From the NCBI GenBank assembly GCA_905182985.1, contig CAJJDN010000083.1, positions 68,007-132,006 on the forward strand: a DNA stretch of 64,000 nucleotides. The letters run 5' to 3'. Positions 24,101 to 37,467 of the stretch are shown here, one piece after another (the first letter of the stretch is position 1; every line of letters starts with the position of its first letter). The notes beneath the pieces were generated by a model, which was not told the DNA's origin, searched no databases, and saw only the letters and a program-made list of their open reading frames with translations. Made by a program: the position numbers and the translations under genes. The DNA is from Paramecium sonneborni (lineage: Eukaryota; Ciliophora; Oligohymenophorea; Peniculida; Parameciidae).

Positions 24101-27100
24101 GTAAGGATATTGCTTTCTAAGCCAAACCTTTTGGTCTCACTTATGATGAAGATATTAAACTACCTTATTTCTCTATAATTTTAGAGAATGTTAAATTCTA
24201 TGATTTCTCTCTTGAAAGTTAAGCTATCTTGGAATTATAAGATATAACTTTGTTAACCTAACCTGAATGGAATTGTAAAATCTATTTGAAAAATGTATTC
24301 TTCAATGATACTTATTTTATCAATGATGGTGCATTTTTGAGTACCTTACTCACACAAAAACCTACTGGTATGATTTTAATAGAAAATCTTAATTTCGATA
24401 ATGTTGAATTCAACAACTCAAGAGGTATAGTTAACTTTCAAACTATGCAAAGAGTTTCAGTATCTGGTTTTGAAATGACCAATAGTAGAGTTAATTACAC
24501 TACTCTATTCTACATCACAACAATTGATGTTAGTAAGGTGTATGTATATAATACTACTTTTACATATTTTGGGAAAATATTTGAGACTTAATTTGACATA
24601 ATGACATGCAGAGCCAATGATGTTGAATTTTCTGGTCTAAAACTAAAATTTACAGATTTAGAATTTGTTTAATTAAATTGTCTATATCCTGCATGTATCA
24701 TGTTATTAACAGCAATTAAAAATGATTTTGAATTGCCTCTGAATATTAGCATGAAAAACATCATTGTTTAATAGATTTAGTCTGATGGATTCAATGAGAC
24801 GATAGTAGAAGCTGCAACAAGTGCTGCTATTTAAATTTAAAAATCATATACACTATAAGTGGAAAATTTTTAAAGTATTGAGAATTCAAATTTGACAATC
24901 TTTTATACAGACTAAGTCTAGGAAATTACATTTATAAATTTAGTATGTTCACAGAAGGAAGGGATGACAATACGTAATAATTATTGCGTATTTTTTAATA
25001 ATTTTTACAGAATGATTAGATTAATAGATGTTGATCTATTAAATTTGAATGGGATTGATAATTCATTTATAGGGATATCATCTTGGAGCAATCTTGTATA
25101 CAATACTAGTAGTGAAGAATTTCATGAACAGATTACAATCGAAAATGTTATTGTATAAAAATGCACAATCACAACAACAGTATTGGCAGTACCATCAAGT
25201 GCCATATTAATTGATTCTACATAAGAATAATCTGTTTTAATATCAAATCTTTACTTTTAAGACAATATACATTATTCTGCATCCTACTTGAAAGGAACAT
25301 TGAGACCTAGCAATCCTACATTTTTAATCAGGAGTGTTGTTGGATCCTTAATATTAAAGAACTCATTTTGGAAGAATAATTTTGTAAATGGATTTGGAGC
25401 TGTATTGTATTTAGAATGTGGAAAATAGATAGTGAATAATATTACAATGATAAATAGTAATTATGATCCTACCTAGTTAATTAATCATGATCCATTTACT
25501 TATGATATAAATAAAATAGCAGAAGGTGGACATATATTTATGGCTGGTTTCAACATATAATTATTAAATTCTTAATTCATAAATTCAACTGCAAAAGTTG
25601 GAGGTGCTGTCTACTTAAAAGCATTAAAAGAAGGGTAAGGATATGTAAATAACACTGTAATTAAAAATGCTTATACATCAATGGATGTTGCAGTGGTTTC
25701 TAGAGGTGGTTGTATCTATGTGGATTCAACATATTCTGCATTGAATTTATTAATGGAATATATAGAATTAAATAATTGTATAGTTAGGGCAGATGGAGGA
25801 GGAATTTATTTAATAGCTTCAGATCGTCAACAAATTTTTACAATTAAAAATTCATTAATTACTAATTGTTACGGATTGAGTGGTACATCTATCAAAGTAA
25901 AATTTGATGATCGAACTTAATAGATTCAGAAAACCAGATTATAAGATGTGAAAGTATCTGGTAATTATACAAATGCTTTAAATTTCTTTAGTAATCTGAG
26001 TAATTTTCAAATTATAGAAGAGTTTCTATTATTAAAAAGATTGGCTGCTTTTGAATAAAATAATGGTTAATTTGACATTTAGGATATTTATAGTGAAGGA
26101 TTATTTTTTTATGGTTTAATATCATTGGTGAATCCAAATCTAGTTAGAATTAATACAATAGAATCTTAACATGGTGTATTATCATACAGACCTTATATTG
26201 AGATAATAGAACCATTAGTAAATCCAATAGAAATTGATTCAATATAGTTTCGTAATATTTCGTCAATGAATGTAAGTGTAAGTTGCACTGAGATGATACT
26301 CACAAATGAGGAGAATGCCTATTGTAAGATTTTACTATCACGAGTTGATTTTCCAGAATATGTAATTAATCCAGCAATGATGTTGATAGACCAGATTACT
26401 TAACATACACCATTGTTATTAAGAAATATCTTTGTAAATAGAGTGATATGTCTAGAGTGTTATGGAGGACTAATTTAGGTGATGAGAGTATCAAATAGTG
26501 TGGTTAGATAATTAGTTTAGATGAGTGCATGCCGATGTTCAAATTCTTAGGCTGGATATTATGGATGTTATATGTTGTCATCAGCATAATATTAAAAAAT
26601 CTTAAAAAGTGAAGATACAAGAATAAAAATTGAATTTACTTCATTACTAACCTTAGAAAATATTTAAAAATAGACTGGTTTAAAAAATATTGGAAGAAGA
26701 TTATTATAAGAATAAGTTTATCCTTCTGATTTCAATTATATAGTTCCATCTCCAACTTACCTAGCTCATGTGGTGATTGATTCAATGAATATTTAATATA
26801 TTAAAGCATTTCATGGAGGAGGTCTTTCAATATATGGATTAACAGTAAATATTACCAATGCTTATTGTACACAATCAATAGTAATTGGATAAGGTGGTTG
26901 TATTTATTATGAAGCTATACCTAAAGATGGTAGAGTTGTTTATTAAAGAATTAATATAGCTACTAGTGTATTTTTCAGGAATAATGCAAGTATTGGTGGA
27001 GCTGTAAGAGTGAAAGAGAGTGGAATGAATTTGTGGAATAAAACAGGAAACACTATGCTTTAGAATTATGCTATCTTATATGGAGATGATGTTGCAGAAT

Positions 27101-29420
27101 ATCCAACTCATTTAGGAATTCTAATTGATGGGAAATTATAACAATCAAGTAATCTAAATAAAAACACTGGTTGGCTTCATTATCCTTTAGTTATTAAAAG
27201 TGGTTAATTGATGTCAGACTTTGAAAATCAAACTGTATTATTAGTTTATCTAAATTAAAATGAAGAAATCATTAAATATTAGTTCGAAGCTTAAGCTTTA
27301 ATGAGTTCAAACATTACAGATTCTATTTAAGGAGAATCTCTTAGAGTATTCAATCTAGATCAGTAAGGATTTGTTTATTCAAATCTATAAATTCTATTTG
27401 ATCCATATTAAAACACTACTCTTGATGTTACTTTAAATAGTTCCCTAGTGAATATTCCTAATTATTATTCTGAATATCCATATTAATTAATGGGATTTGA
27501 TACTGGATATACACTCTAAGCAAGAGTAAGATCTGTTGAATGTGACAGAGGAGAAGCTTATAATCCTTAATAAGGTTCTTGTAATCCTTGTCCTATTGGT
27601 TAATATGTTTTAGTCTATAAAGGGATTTGTAAATAAATAAATGAAGATTCTATGAATTTCACTGTTAGAAATAAAATTAGTATGAAACAATCTTATTGGA
27701 GACCTGATCATCTTAATGATAAAGCTGAAAAATGCAAAAATAAACCTATTAATTGTTTTGGAGGATATAATGTTGGAAATGATGTATGTCTTGAAGGAAC
27801 TATTGGAGCTTTGTGTGAAGAATGTGATATTCATGGGGCTTTCTGGGGTTCTAAATATAGTAATTCTGCTAAATATGAATGTGGTACTTGTTAAGATAAA
27901 ACCAGAAATTTAATTATGATTATATTCTTATCAATCTTCACTTTGTATACAACAATCTCTTCAGTTGATGCAAATAAAGAGAGAATACGAAATTGGATAC
28001 TTTATGGTATTTTTGCTAAATTTGGATGGGCATCATCTTAATCTGCAAGTGGGAATGTTGCAGTTCTCATGAAAATCTTAAATAATCATACATAGATTTT
28101 ATCAATTCTTTCAGGATTCTAAATTTAAATACCAAATGAGGCAGTAGATTCAGTAAATACAGTAAGTATGCCAGCTAAAACAGTGGGAAATTCTTTAGAT
28201 TGTTTTTTAGAAGAAGACTCATGGGGCATAGATTTAATTTACTTTCGTATTATTTGGTCATTAATAATGTAAATAATTTACATAATTGCAATATTTATTT
28301 TGATGTTTATTAGGGATGGACGAAAAGAGGATTTCAAAATTTTAAATAACTTATATACAATGATTATTTACTTGTTTCTTTTATTATAACCTAACTACAT
28401 TATGGAATTTATGACTTTAATTTCAAGTCGTTAAATATCTGGTAACTTTTATATAATGGCTAATGTTTCATATAGATATGATACTTTCAAACATGATTAA
28501 TGGATGGCAGGTTTTGGAGTACCTGGTTTAGTTGTTTGGTTAATTATATTACCTATAGCATTCTGGTATCCCTGCTATTTAGGAGCATAATAAATGAAAT
28601 TAGATTCTATCATTTTTAGTCGTTCTTGGAGTTTCTTTTATTAAGAATATAGAAGAGATAGATATTACTGGGAATTCATTAAAATATTCTATCGTTCTCT
28701 TATTAGTGTATTAATATGCTATTTTCAAGAGGAAATCATTGTTAAAGTATTTATTCTTAATTATTATTCTTTTAGGGAATACTATCATTTTTTGTTGTAT
28801 ATGCATATTATGGACTGAGTATTCATTTCAATCCTTATAATCTAAAAGCATAAAATTATTTAGATCAACTATCTACTGTAATACTTTCACTCTCTTTAGT
28901 AATAGGAGTGTTTCTTTATAGAACTATTGATATAGATTTCTTTGGTTTAACTTATGCAGGATATGCAGTTATTGCTTTATTAAATGCAATTTTCTTATTG
29001 TTATTCTTTTTATATCTGTTCGAGGACAAAATAAAAGAATTATCACCAAAGATAGATCAGATTAGAGATTAAATCAATCTCAGATATCCACATCTTTAAC
29101 ATAATCCTCGTTTTAGACCATTTCTTATAAATCATTCTTAGTTAAATCATAAGGCTAGAATGTTATGGACACAATTAAGCAAAGTTGTCAATTAAAGTAT
29201 AAATAATTGGAGATTAGATAAATCTAAACCATTAGTCTTTTAGAGATAGTAAAATATTAATTTTATTTTTAGTGTTGAGACTCCTGCTAGTGAATACAAT
29301 AATAAGATCAATAAAATACATTAAGAATTTGACTCATAATACGAGGGATTGTGTTTAATATAATCAAAGGAGCTAGTTGAACATTCTGAATAATAGAATT
29401 AAATAAATGAAAATAAATGA
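21155..29420 (+). CDS. Giant cysteine-rich, beta-helix-like multipass membrane protein
   Basis: About 2711 residues. A signal peptide (NITILSVLILLT) is followed by roughly 700 residues dense in CxxC pairs (for example CDSCPENCQSC, CRECDSYQ), a furin/EGF-like surface module. About 1300 residues follow with short repeating beta-strands and Asn/Gly turns (GGCIYVDSTYS, GGGIYLIASD), as in parallel beta-helix folds. A second Cys cluster precedes at least seven hydrophobic segments (from about residue 2215: LIMIIFLSIFTLYTT to LLNAIFLLLFFLYLF) and a cytoplasmic tail. Five introns: 21373-21399 (CAG), 21593-21615, 21737-21759 (AAG), 22262-22289 and 28747-28775. One exon runs over 6.4 kb. Ciliates have many such surface proteins. 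Function unknown; adhesion or sensing is a guess. Confidence 0.85.
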
Positions 29421-29475
29421 TCCTCGCTTTTTATAAAGTTTTTTTAAAATAAATAAATTAATAAATAAATATTAA

Positions 29476-32400
29476 ATGGGAAAATTTGTTCAATAAACAA
29501 AATGTGTAATCCAAAAGAATTTCTATAGTAATATTGGAAGCTATGGGGAATTATTTTGTTTTTTAATTTTCACATTTTTATTGGCTTCAATTAATTGGTT
29601 ATATTCCTTTGGCTCATCTGGCGCTTTAGTTTTTGCATAAAGGTAACTATCACCGAATTATATTTAAGTTACATGCTTTTTCCTAATTTTTTAGTTAATT
29701 TAATTTTTTTAATGATAATAGTCACTGAGAAGATAAATAGATAAAAAGAAAACTAATTAATAATGGGATTGAAATTAAGCTCATATTATACTGGATGGAT
29801 TATATCATTTTTTTTATGGATATGTATTAACGCATCAGTGTCCATGATTATATTCTTAAGTTATTTAGCTTTAAGTAACTATCAATTTACATTTTACGAT
29901 TACATAATGTTTTATATTCAGTACATATTTTTCTCATTTGCTTATGTTGGATAAACTTGTATGATAAGTAGTTTTTTTTCAAATCCGAGAATAGCTGTCT
30001 ATATATATATTTTAATCAATATTTTCATAGATATGAGCATTGATGAATTATTATCATCGAATTAATAGAAATATTTAACATTCATAATTTCTATCTTTCC
30101 ATAAGATTTGATATTTTATTATTGGATAAAATAATTCAACTTTAATCATAAGGACCTTAATGATTTAGATTAGATCACTTTTGGTTACACTTTTGGACTA
30201 TTTGTTTTTTTAGTTCAAGGAACTATAGGAATTCTATTATTCTTATATTTAGATTAAATAATTCCTCATTCTATCGGAAAATAGAAATCTCCTTTTTTTA
30301 TATGCTAATATTTGTTTCGAAATAAGAAACATCAAGTTGATTCAGGCTAGGTGACTTTAATATAAAATTTAGAATTACAACATTATAATAGTTTAGGATC
30401 AGAATTAATAAATCCTCAAGATTAAATCATATAGATTGATAATAATAAAAACTATGTTATTAAATTATTTTAGTTGACCAAAGTATACAGTGGATAATCA
30501 GTAGTAAATTAACTAAGTCTTAAACTGAATAAAAATACTATTTTTAGTCTATTAGGTCATAATGGAGCTGGTAAATCAACTACAATCAATATGATATGTG
30601 GACTAATCGAAAAGACTAGTGGTTAAATTCATATAAATGGATACGATATTGATAAAAATTTGGATGAAATTAGATAGGATTTAGGTTATTGTTCATAAAA
30701 AGATATTCTATATTAAGACATGACTGTTAAGCAACATCTTTAATTTTATGGACAATTGAAATTGGTTAATTAATTATAATTATCTGTATAAATAGAGCAT
30801 GTTTTATAAATCTGCCATCTTTAGTAAGAATAAAATATATATGTTAAGAATTTAAGTAGAGGAGGAAAGAGAAAATTATGTTTGGCTATTGCTTTAATGG
30901 GAAATTCTAAAGTTTTACTTTTGGATGAACCTACTTCAGGTTTAGATCCTATTAGTAGATAACAAATATATAATATACTTAGTGAGATTAAATAAGATCG
31001 ATGTATAATTTTAACAACTCATTATTTGGAAGAAGCATAAGAATTATCTGATTATATTGGAATTATCTAATAAGGAAAATTAACTGTTTTTGGAACTGCT
31101 GATTAAATTAAGAAATAATTCTCTATAGGTTATAATATTCTAATTGAATGTTAAAATGAATTACATTAAAATTAGATTTAAGATTAAATTTAAGCTACTT
31201 TAAATTTAATTTGCAAAAATGAAATTTTATTTATTCCTTAGAAGAAAAATCTAAAGTTAAATATTCCTCTTAGTAATAGAAATAATATGGCCTCTGTTCT
31301 TGAATATTTGGAGACGGTTTAGAATATTAATATTTAATTTGAAATGACTACTCTTGAAGATGCTTACATTAAAATTCATTCTTAAACAGATTGGGTTGAC
31401 AATCAAATTGACATAGATAACAACATTCTATTAAATAAAATATTCTTTAATTTCACTCCTCATTTTGATTTTATTAATTAGGTATACTGTCTATTTATGA
31501 GTAGAATTTATATGACTGGATAAAATAAAAGGTAATATATAATTTTTTTAATTTCTTGGGCATTGTGTATGGGAATTTTTTATTTTTACTTGAAGTACTT
31601 CCACTTTTATATTATTACCGCAAGTTACATTGTAAACAAATTAATCTATATCAGCTCCTCCTAAGAATCTACTTATTATGAATAATAGAAAAATATCTTA
31701 GATTAATATTTAGCACATGGAGCGAAGATAATATCATATTATACATCAGTATTTCTATTTGATTTAGTTGTCTTAATATTCGAATAAATAATTACAATCA
31801 TAATTTTTCTTATATCCTACAAGATTAAATATGATAACGATAATGAGTATCATTCAACACATCCTTCTTCAACCTATGTTGAATACTGTCAATAATACTT
31901 TTTAAATATGATCAGATATCAAATATTTTTAACTCTACTCATTATGGCTCAAAAGTGTCAAATTTATGCATTTATATCTTTTTATAAGAGCTCTAGGTTT
32001 TTTTAATTTTTTTCACCATGTTCAATCGTTTGTTTAAATATTCTTGAAGTTCGTACATTTTCTCTTTTTATTGATAAAGGTAATTAATTCATTGGAATAT
32101 TTATACCACTTTGGCCACTTTGGCCACTTTTTGCAGACTCTGATGAATAAGAAAAATCTCTAATAGCTTCAATTATTTTTTATTTCCTTTTAACAAATTA
32201 CGTGAAATATAAATAATTTTAAAGATAATCAAGTTAAAATTTTTAAGGAAATATTTAAGTAAATTAGGTCAATTATAAAATAAAGAATAAAACAATTTTA
32301 GAGAATATAGATTTTACAATATAACCCTCTGAAATATTTGGATTACTTGGACCGTAATTATATTATTTTTATTAAATATTTTTAGTAATGGAGCCGGCAA

Positions 32401-33241
32401 GACAAGTACTTATGAAATAATCACAAGAAAAAATAAACCAAATTCAGGATTTGTAGAAATTAAAAATGAATCTACCAAAGTTGGATTGGTTCCATCCTTT
32501 TCACCACTTCATGATGATCTTACATTAGTTTAGCATTTCAAAATTTATGGGTAACTTAAAGGCTTAAGTTCCGATAAGATTAATACATTCATTGAGTCTT
32601 ATTGTTCCTATATGGATTTAAACAAAATATAAAATAAAAAAGCAGCGGTCTTGACTGGAGGTGAAAGAAGAAAAGTTTAAATTGGCATAGCGTTGATTGG
32701 TAATTCATCAATATTGCTTATGGATGAACCAACAGCTGGATTAGATCCTCTGTTTGGTTAACAATTTCAATAATTAATATTAAAAACATGTTAATAAATT
32801 TAGAGTTCTATTTTCATTACTACTAATTCTATGACAGAAGCTTAAAGAATTTGTGGAACAATTGGAATTATCATAAATGGTTAATTAAAGTTCAAAGGGA
32901 CTTTAAATGAATTAAGATAATAATATGATAATAGAATTTAATTAAGTTTTATTTTAAAAAATAAAGAAGATAAAGAATAATTAAAATAGTTGGTTATTTA
33001 AAATTTAACTGTAAATATTATTGAAGTTTAAACATAAAGTGAAAAAAAATTAACTGTTTTTGTTGATAATCAAATAATCAAATTGTCTTAAGTTTTTAGA
33101 TTTTGTTAAACTACGGAAGTTGATAATTTAATTAATGATTTTTAAATTTAATAAGCCAGTTTGGATTAAATTTATAAACTCTATGTATCACAATAATAAA
33201 TAGATAATAATCCTTAAGAAATAGAAGAAGATTTTTATTGA
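29476..33241 (+). CDS. ABC transporter, subfamily A-like full transporter
   Basis: About 1235 residues, arranged membrane domain, NBD, membrane domain, NBD. NBD1 has Walker [10 protein letters not shown], signature LSRGGKRKL, Walker [13 protein letters not shown] and the switch His in [13 protein letters not shown]2 has Walker A GPNGAGKTS, signature LTGGERRKV and Walker [13 protein letters not shown]. The switch His is replaced, since [10 protein letters not shown] has Asn. ABCA proteins usually exceed 1600 residues and have large extracellular loops. Those loops are nearly absent here, so the protein is compact. Introns are 29643-29668 (26 nt, ends AAG) and 32354-32385 (32 nt, TAG, inside Walker A of NBD2). 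ABCA proteins move lipids; the substrate is unknown. Begins 55 bp after the giant gene. Confidence 0.9.
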
Positions 33242-33331
33242 AGAAATCTTCTAGGTATGTTAGATTTTATTATTAAAAAAATTATGATCTATAAATTATT
33301 AATATTTTTTTTGTGAATAATTAATAGAAAG

Positions 33332-34872
33332 ATGTAAGAAGAGGATTAAGAGAATACAGTTATAGATGGATGGGTGATAGATACTTCTGCTTTATTGGGT
33401 AATGGAACATATGGAAAAGTCTTGCGTTGTCATCATTAGAATTAGCCAGATATTATTCATTGCATAAAGATAATTCCAAAAATGAATATTTATGTAAGAG
33501 ATAAAGATTTGAAAAAAATTATAGAAAATGAGAAATCTATTGTTTCAAAGTTGGCTAATGTTAAATGCGAAAACTTAGTATAAGTTATTTAAGTGATTGA
33601 TAAACCAAGATGTGTTTATATAATTATGGAGTTATGTGATCATGATCTGTAAAAGGAATTCGATAGTATTAAACCAAATTGGTTTTCGAGAATTGAATAA
33701 TTGGATATGATTTAACAAATTATAAATGGAGCATGTATACTTAAAGAAAATTAAATAATACACAGGGATATAAAACCTTAAAATATTCTAGTCAAAATGG
33801 TTAGAGATAGAAATGGATCCTAAAAAAAAATTTATAAAGTAAAATATTCTGAATTTATTTTTAGGTTGCCGATTTTGGCTTTTCTAGAACTTTAGAGAAT
33901 ATGTATTAAAATGCAAATCTTACTTTAGTAGGATCCTGGAAATACTTGGCTCCAGAAATTTATTATAAAAAATAATTCTCGGCAATGTGTGATATTTATT
34001 CCTATGGATTACTATTCCATTAGATTGTATTCGAAGGTAATCTTCCTTTTGAAGAAGGAGAGGATTAAGTTAGACATTATCAGAGAATTGAAAAGTTTGA
34101 TTTCAAATGTTAATAATTACCTGGATAATATGGTCAATTAATAACTAATCTTATTGAAAAAATGATTGTTTTTTCACAAGAAAATCGTATTAATTTTGAG
34201 GATCTAAGGTAGCATGAAATATCAACCAATTAGTTTAAAATTCCATAGGAATCTCTATTTTTACCTTTAAATATTAAATTAAATAAAGATGATATCTAAA
34301 ATTAATAATTAAAAAATCTAGAAACCAAATTTAACCGAATTTATAAATTATTGAATATTTATCATCGTAAATATCTTTTATGTGAACATGTTAGAAATCA
34401 TTTATAAACGAAGTTTTCATCCCTTGATGCATATATTTTAGTCACTTAATTATTCATTAGATGGATTGGTTTTATTTAAATAAAATACGCATTTTCTCTT
34501 ATTAAAATGATTCCAACTAATATGGAAGAAACTTTAATTTAAAATAATGATATACAACTTTTATTAAATATATTACAAAGATATTAAGAACATTCCTAGG
34601 AAACAAATAAATATGGTTAGCTCAATTAAACTCTTACCTAAATATATTATTAATTCAAAATATAATTAAATTTGGAATATTGTGAGTTTCTCAAGACACT
34701 TTATAGTAATAGTGATAATAATTAATAAATTAATTTAGAACAATAATCAATTATTTTAAGAAAATTAGATGTTTAAAATTTTGATTGTTAATTCCTATGC
34801 GATGAATTAGAAAAAATTATAAATATTTAACCACTAAAAGAAATTTATGATTAAACTGGTAAATAATCTTGA
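33332..34872 (+). CDS. Ser/Thr protein kinase, ULK/ATG1-like
   Basis: About 504 residues with an N-terminal kinase domain. It has the loop LLGNGTYGKVL, the lysine in CIKIIPKM, IIHRDIKPQNILV, VADFGFSRTL and GSWKYLAPEIYYKKQFSAMC, so all catalytic residues are present. The HRDIKPQN motif and overall pattern resemble ULK/ATG1-type kinases, but I cannot separate this from other ciliate-specific expansions. The C-terminal about 230 residues are Gln/Leu-rich and helical, with no known domain. One 26-nt intron (33839-33864, TAG) precedes VADFGF. It follows the ABCA gene after 90 bp and converges with the PLC-like gene 142 bp downstream. Confidence 0.88.
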
Positions 34873-35014
34873 TTTTAATATATATAGACTAAGATTTGAT
34901 TTAAAGGATAATAAAAATGTAAAGAGATTTTGAAATTGCCAAATATGCCTTTATTGATGTTAATTAAATTTTTCAATAAAATAATCAATGAAATGATATT
35001 AAATAGGTTTATAA

Positions 35015-36019
35015 TCACAACACTTAAAAAAGTTCTGGCAAAAAAATATCGTTAGAATTTATTATTAAATTAACATCATCAACAATATCTGATAATCCCC
35101 CTTAATCGATAAAATCAGCAACTAAAAAATTGGGCATTTTCATGCATTTGAAATAATATTACAAGAATCTTTTTCTTACATGATTGTAGCTGTTGTAATT
35201 CTTTTTATAGGAGGAATCAAATCTTTTTATAAAATATAAAATATTACTTAAAGGAATTTTATGGACAAAAATGGATTTCTAAAAAAGGAGACAATATTTC
35301 CTCTGTCTATTTATTTACTCTGCCTCTAGCTATGTCACCATTTTTTACATCTTCTAAAGGATCTATTTCCCAATCAACTTATGCACTTAATAAATATGAA
35401 TAATAAGTGTAATTTTATAATTCACCAATTATTTATTCTTTAGGTTCTATAGTAATTAATAAAGTCTATTGATTATTTCTACACCAACCCAAAGTTGGAA
35501 GTTCATTACCTGGTTTAATTCTAATTGCCCTTTAATCTGCTCTTATTTCTTTTAATAAACTATGTAACATGACACTTACAAGTCTTGAATCCCATTCTTT
35601 AGTTCCATTTCTTTTAGAATTATACAATAATTTGCTTTCAATTTTTAGAATGATGATTTCATTTGGATGTTAAAAAGATAAATCTACAATCTCTTTTAAA
35701 CGCAAACTTGCTTTTTCTGGTTTTTTTAAAGCTCTTTATAATATGGTTAATTTACAATTAGAACCTCCATCTGATTCATGAGCAACTACAATCTATGTAT
35801 GAAAATTTGACTTACTTCAGAATTATTGCCATCTTAATACCAATGTAAAGGTACTTTAAAGTGTCTAGCTCCATATTTTGTAAATTGTTCATTAGTATTA
35901 ACATTCTATTATGCATATACCCAACCATAACATTTTGACATTGCAAAATTATGAGAACCCAAATAAACAATTTCATTTAATTTTAGGTTATCATTTAGAT
36001 GCCCATTACCTCCTGGCAT
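35015..36019 (-). CDS. PI-PLC X-domain phosphodiesterase-like protein
   Basis: About 318 residues of the PLC-like phosphodiesterase TIM barrel. The first catalytic His is in IVYLGSHNFAMS and the second in IVVAHESDGG. The family lid strand reads HPNEIIILKIES, and the C-terminus ends with KMPNFLVADFIDQGGLSDIV. No C2, PH or Y domain is seen, so it resembles PLCXD or bacterial-type PI-PLC rather than eukaryotic PLC-beta or gamma. The substrate is probably phosphatidylinositol or a GPI-like lipid (inference). Introns: 35793-35815 (23 nt, TAG) and 35223-35247 (25 nt, ends AAG). The second supplies the final conserved strand that would otherwise be lost to TGA. Confidence 0.87.
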
Positions 36020-36195
36020 TTACTATTACATTTATTATTTATATCTATTATATTAGAAGAATTCTCTTTGTACTTATCTTTTTAGATTATTTTTCTTTTA
36101 AATAAAAAGTCTATAAAAAGAAGCTATGAATTTGTTATTTCTTCAATTTTATGTGCTTTTAAGGAATATAGTTTTGTATTAATTATTTTATTTAA

Positions 36196-36762
36196 ATGCC
36201 AAAAGAAACTAAAGGACAATAGAAAGGTGGAAGATCTAAATATGAAACAACAGAATAAACAGAGACTTATAGATAATAAGATGCTGTAAATATAGATACT
36301 TATATAATAGAAAGAAAAGAAAATTCTGGGACCTAAAACAAAATTAGATTTAGAAAAATTAGAACCATACTTCTCTTAAAATAATAACTATGTTGGAATG
36401 TTCAAGAAAGATGCAGGAAAGACAGATAATAGTTCAGCAGTAGCTTATTCTGTAAGATTTAATCGTAACTGTTAGCATCCATTAGATAGATTAGGAATAG
36501 TAGAGAATGAATACTGTTAAAAATGTAAGAAAGATAAGGGATTTTGTCCTCATAAGAAGGGAACTCATAATACAGTAAAGGATCAATTCTAATTACCAAT
36601 AATTAGGTAAGAATATTTTAAACATTGTAAAGCTCTGCAGAAATAGGATGGAGAGAACCTATTGATAATGTTAATTGGGGATATGGAGTTAAACAATCTT
36701 TTCCAATTTTCAATGCAGATTTCAGAAACACTTCAAAAAAAGAAGAAAAAGAAAAGAAATGA
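36196..36762 (+). CDS. Small hypothetical protein with Cys/His motif
   Basis: About 171 residues. A basic N-terminus leads to a possible metal site, CQKCKKDKGFCPHKKGTH. The C-terminal segment SAEIGWREPIDNVNWGYGV looks strongly constrained, and the protein ends in a Lys/Glu tail. Two introns: 36286-36310 (25 nt, TAG) and 36607-36632 (26 nt, ends AAG). The GW-x-P pattern is reminiscent of some axonemal microtubule inner proteins, but I do not recognise the family and do not assign it. It is on the opposite strand to the PLC-like gene, with starts 177 bp apart. Confidence 0.7.
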
Positions 36763-36906
36763 TTTTTAGGTCCATCCTTTTAATAAATATAAATAATAGT
36801 TGTTTTTCTTAGATATCAGATCTACTTAGAATTAGATGCTCTCTCATTATTCATTCAAATATATCTAACTTAATGATTTTCTTTTTAATAAATTTATTTA
36901 TCGTAA

Positions 36907-37441
36907 ATGTAGGAAATTGAAGCTAAAAAACAATTGAAAGCAAGTGAAGGAGCACACTTCTTTTACACACTTATCTTCCTTAGTGCATCAGGCATAATAG
37001 AGACTTAATTTATTGAATAGAAATGCAATCAGAATCTAGCCTTGTTTATACATTTGGTTTTCTATGGCTTAATAATTTGGGGAACTTACATTTTAATTAC
37101 TTTAATACCTAGGTTGATAGTTCAATTTAAATAGATACAAAAATCCTGCAATAAACTTGTTCTTTAATTTCTTAGATATCTGTTTTGCTATTTACATAGC
37201 CTTTTTATTAATTTATGGATACAAACTCTATTCATCTTAAAATGATTGTTAAACTGAAGCTCCTGTTCTTTACTTCTTTTTAGAAGTATTTATGCTGGTA
37301 TGATATCATTAATCAATCATAAAGGTCAATGGAATCATTTTCATCATATTGGGTCTCGCTTTTATTTCATATATCTTGAAGAGATTCTCCAAACATTAAC
37401 AATCATATGCTTAAGGAGAAGATGAATACTTAAATGAATGA
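36907..37441 (+). CDS. Four-span membrane protein, family unknown
   Basis: About 161 residues with four hydrophobic segments: FFYTLIFLSASGII, LALFIHLVFYGLIIWGTYIL, FLDICFAIYIAFLLIYGY, and a last one spanning VLYFFLEVFML and VNGIIFIILGLAFISYIL, which an intron splits. A short charged tail ends DEYLNE. Introns: 37113-37134 (22 nt, starts GTT, ends TAG) and 37298-37324 (27 nt, ends AAG). The GTT donor is unusual here, where most introns start GTA, but splicing it restores a continuous membrane segment. Function unknown. It converges on the DNA glycosylase gene with 26 bp between stops. Confidence 0.72.
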
Positions 37442-37467
37442 TATAATTACATAATGATAATAATAAA

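Noticed and set aside
27610..27834. Minus-strand ORF inside the giant gene
   Set aside because: Antisense to a conserved cysteine-rich exon; no independent support.
34911..35170. Plus-strand frames suggesting a tail-anchored protein near 35000
   Set aside because: No consistent splice pattern; the region is explained by the C-terminal exon of the minus-strand PLC-like gene.
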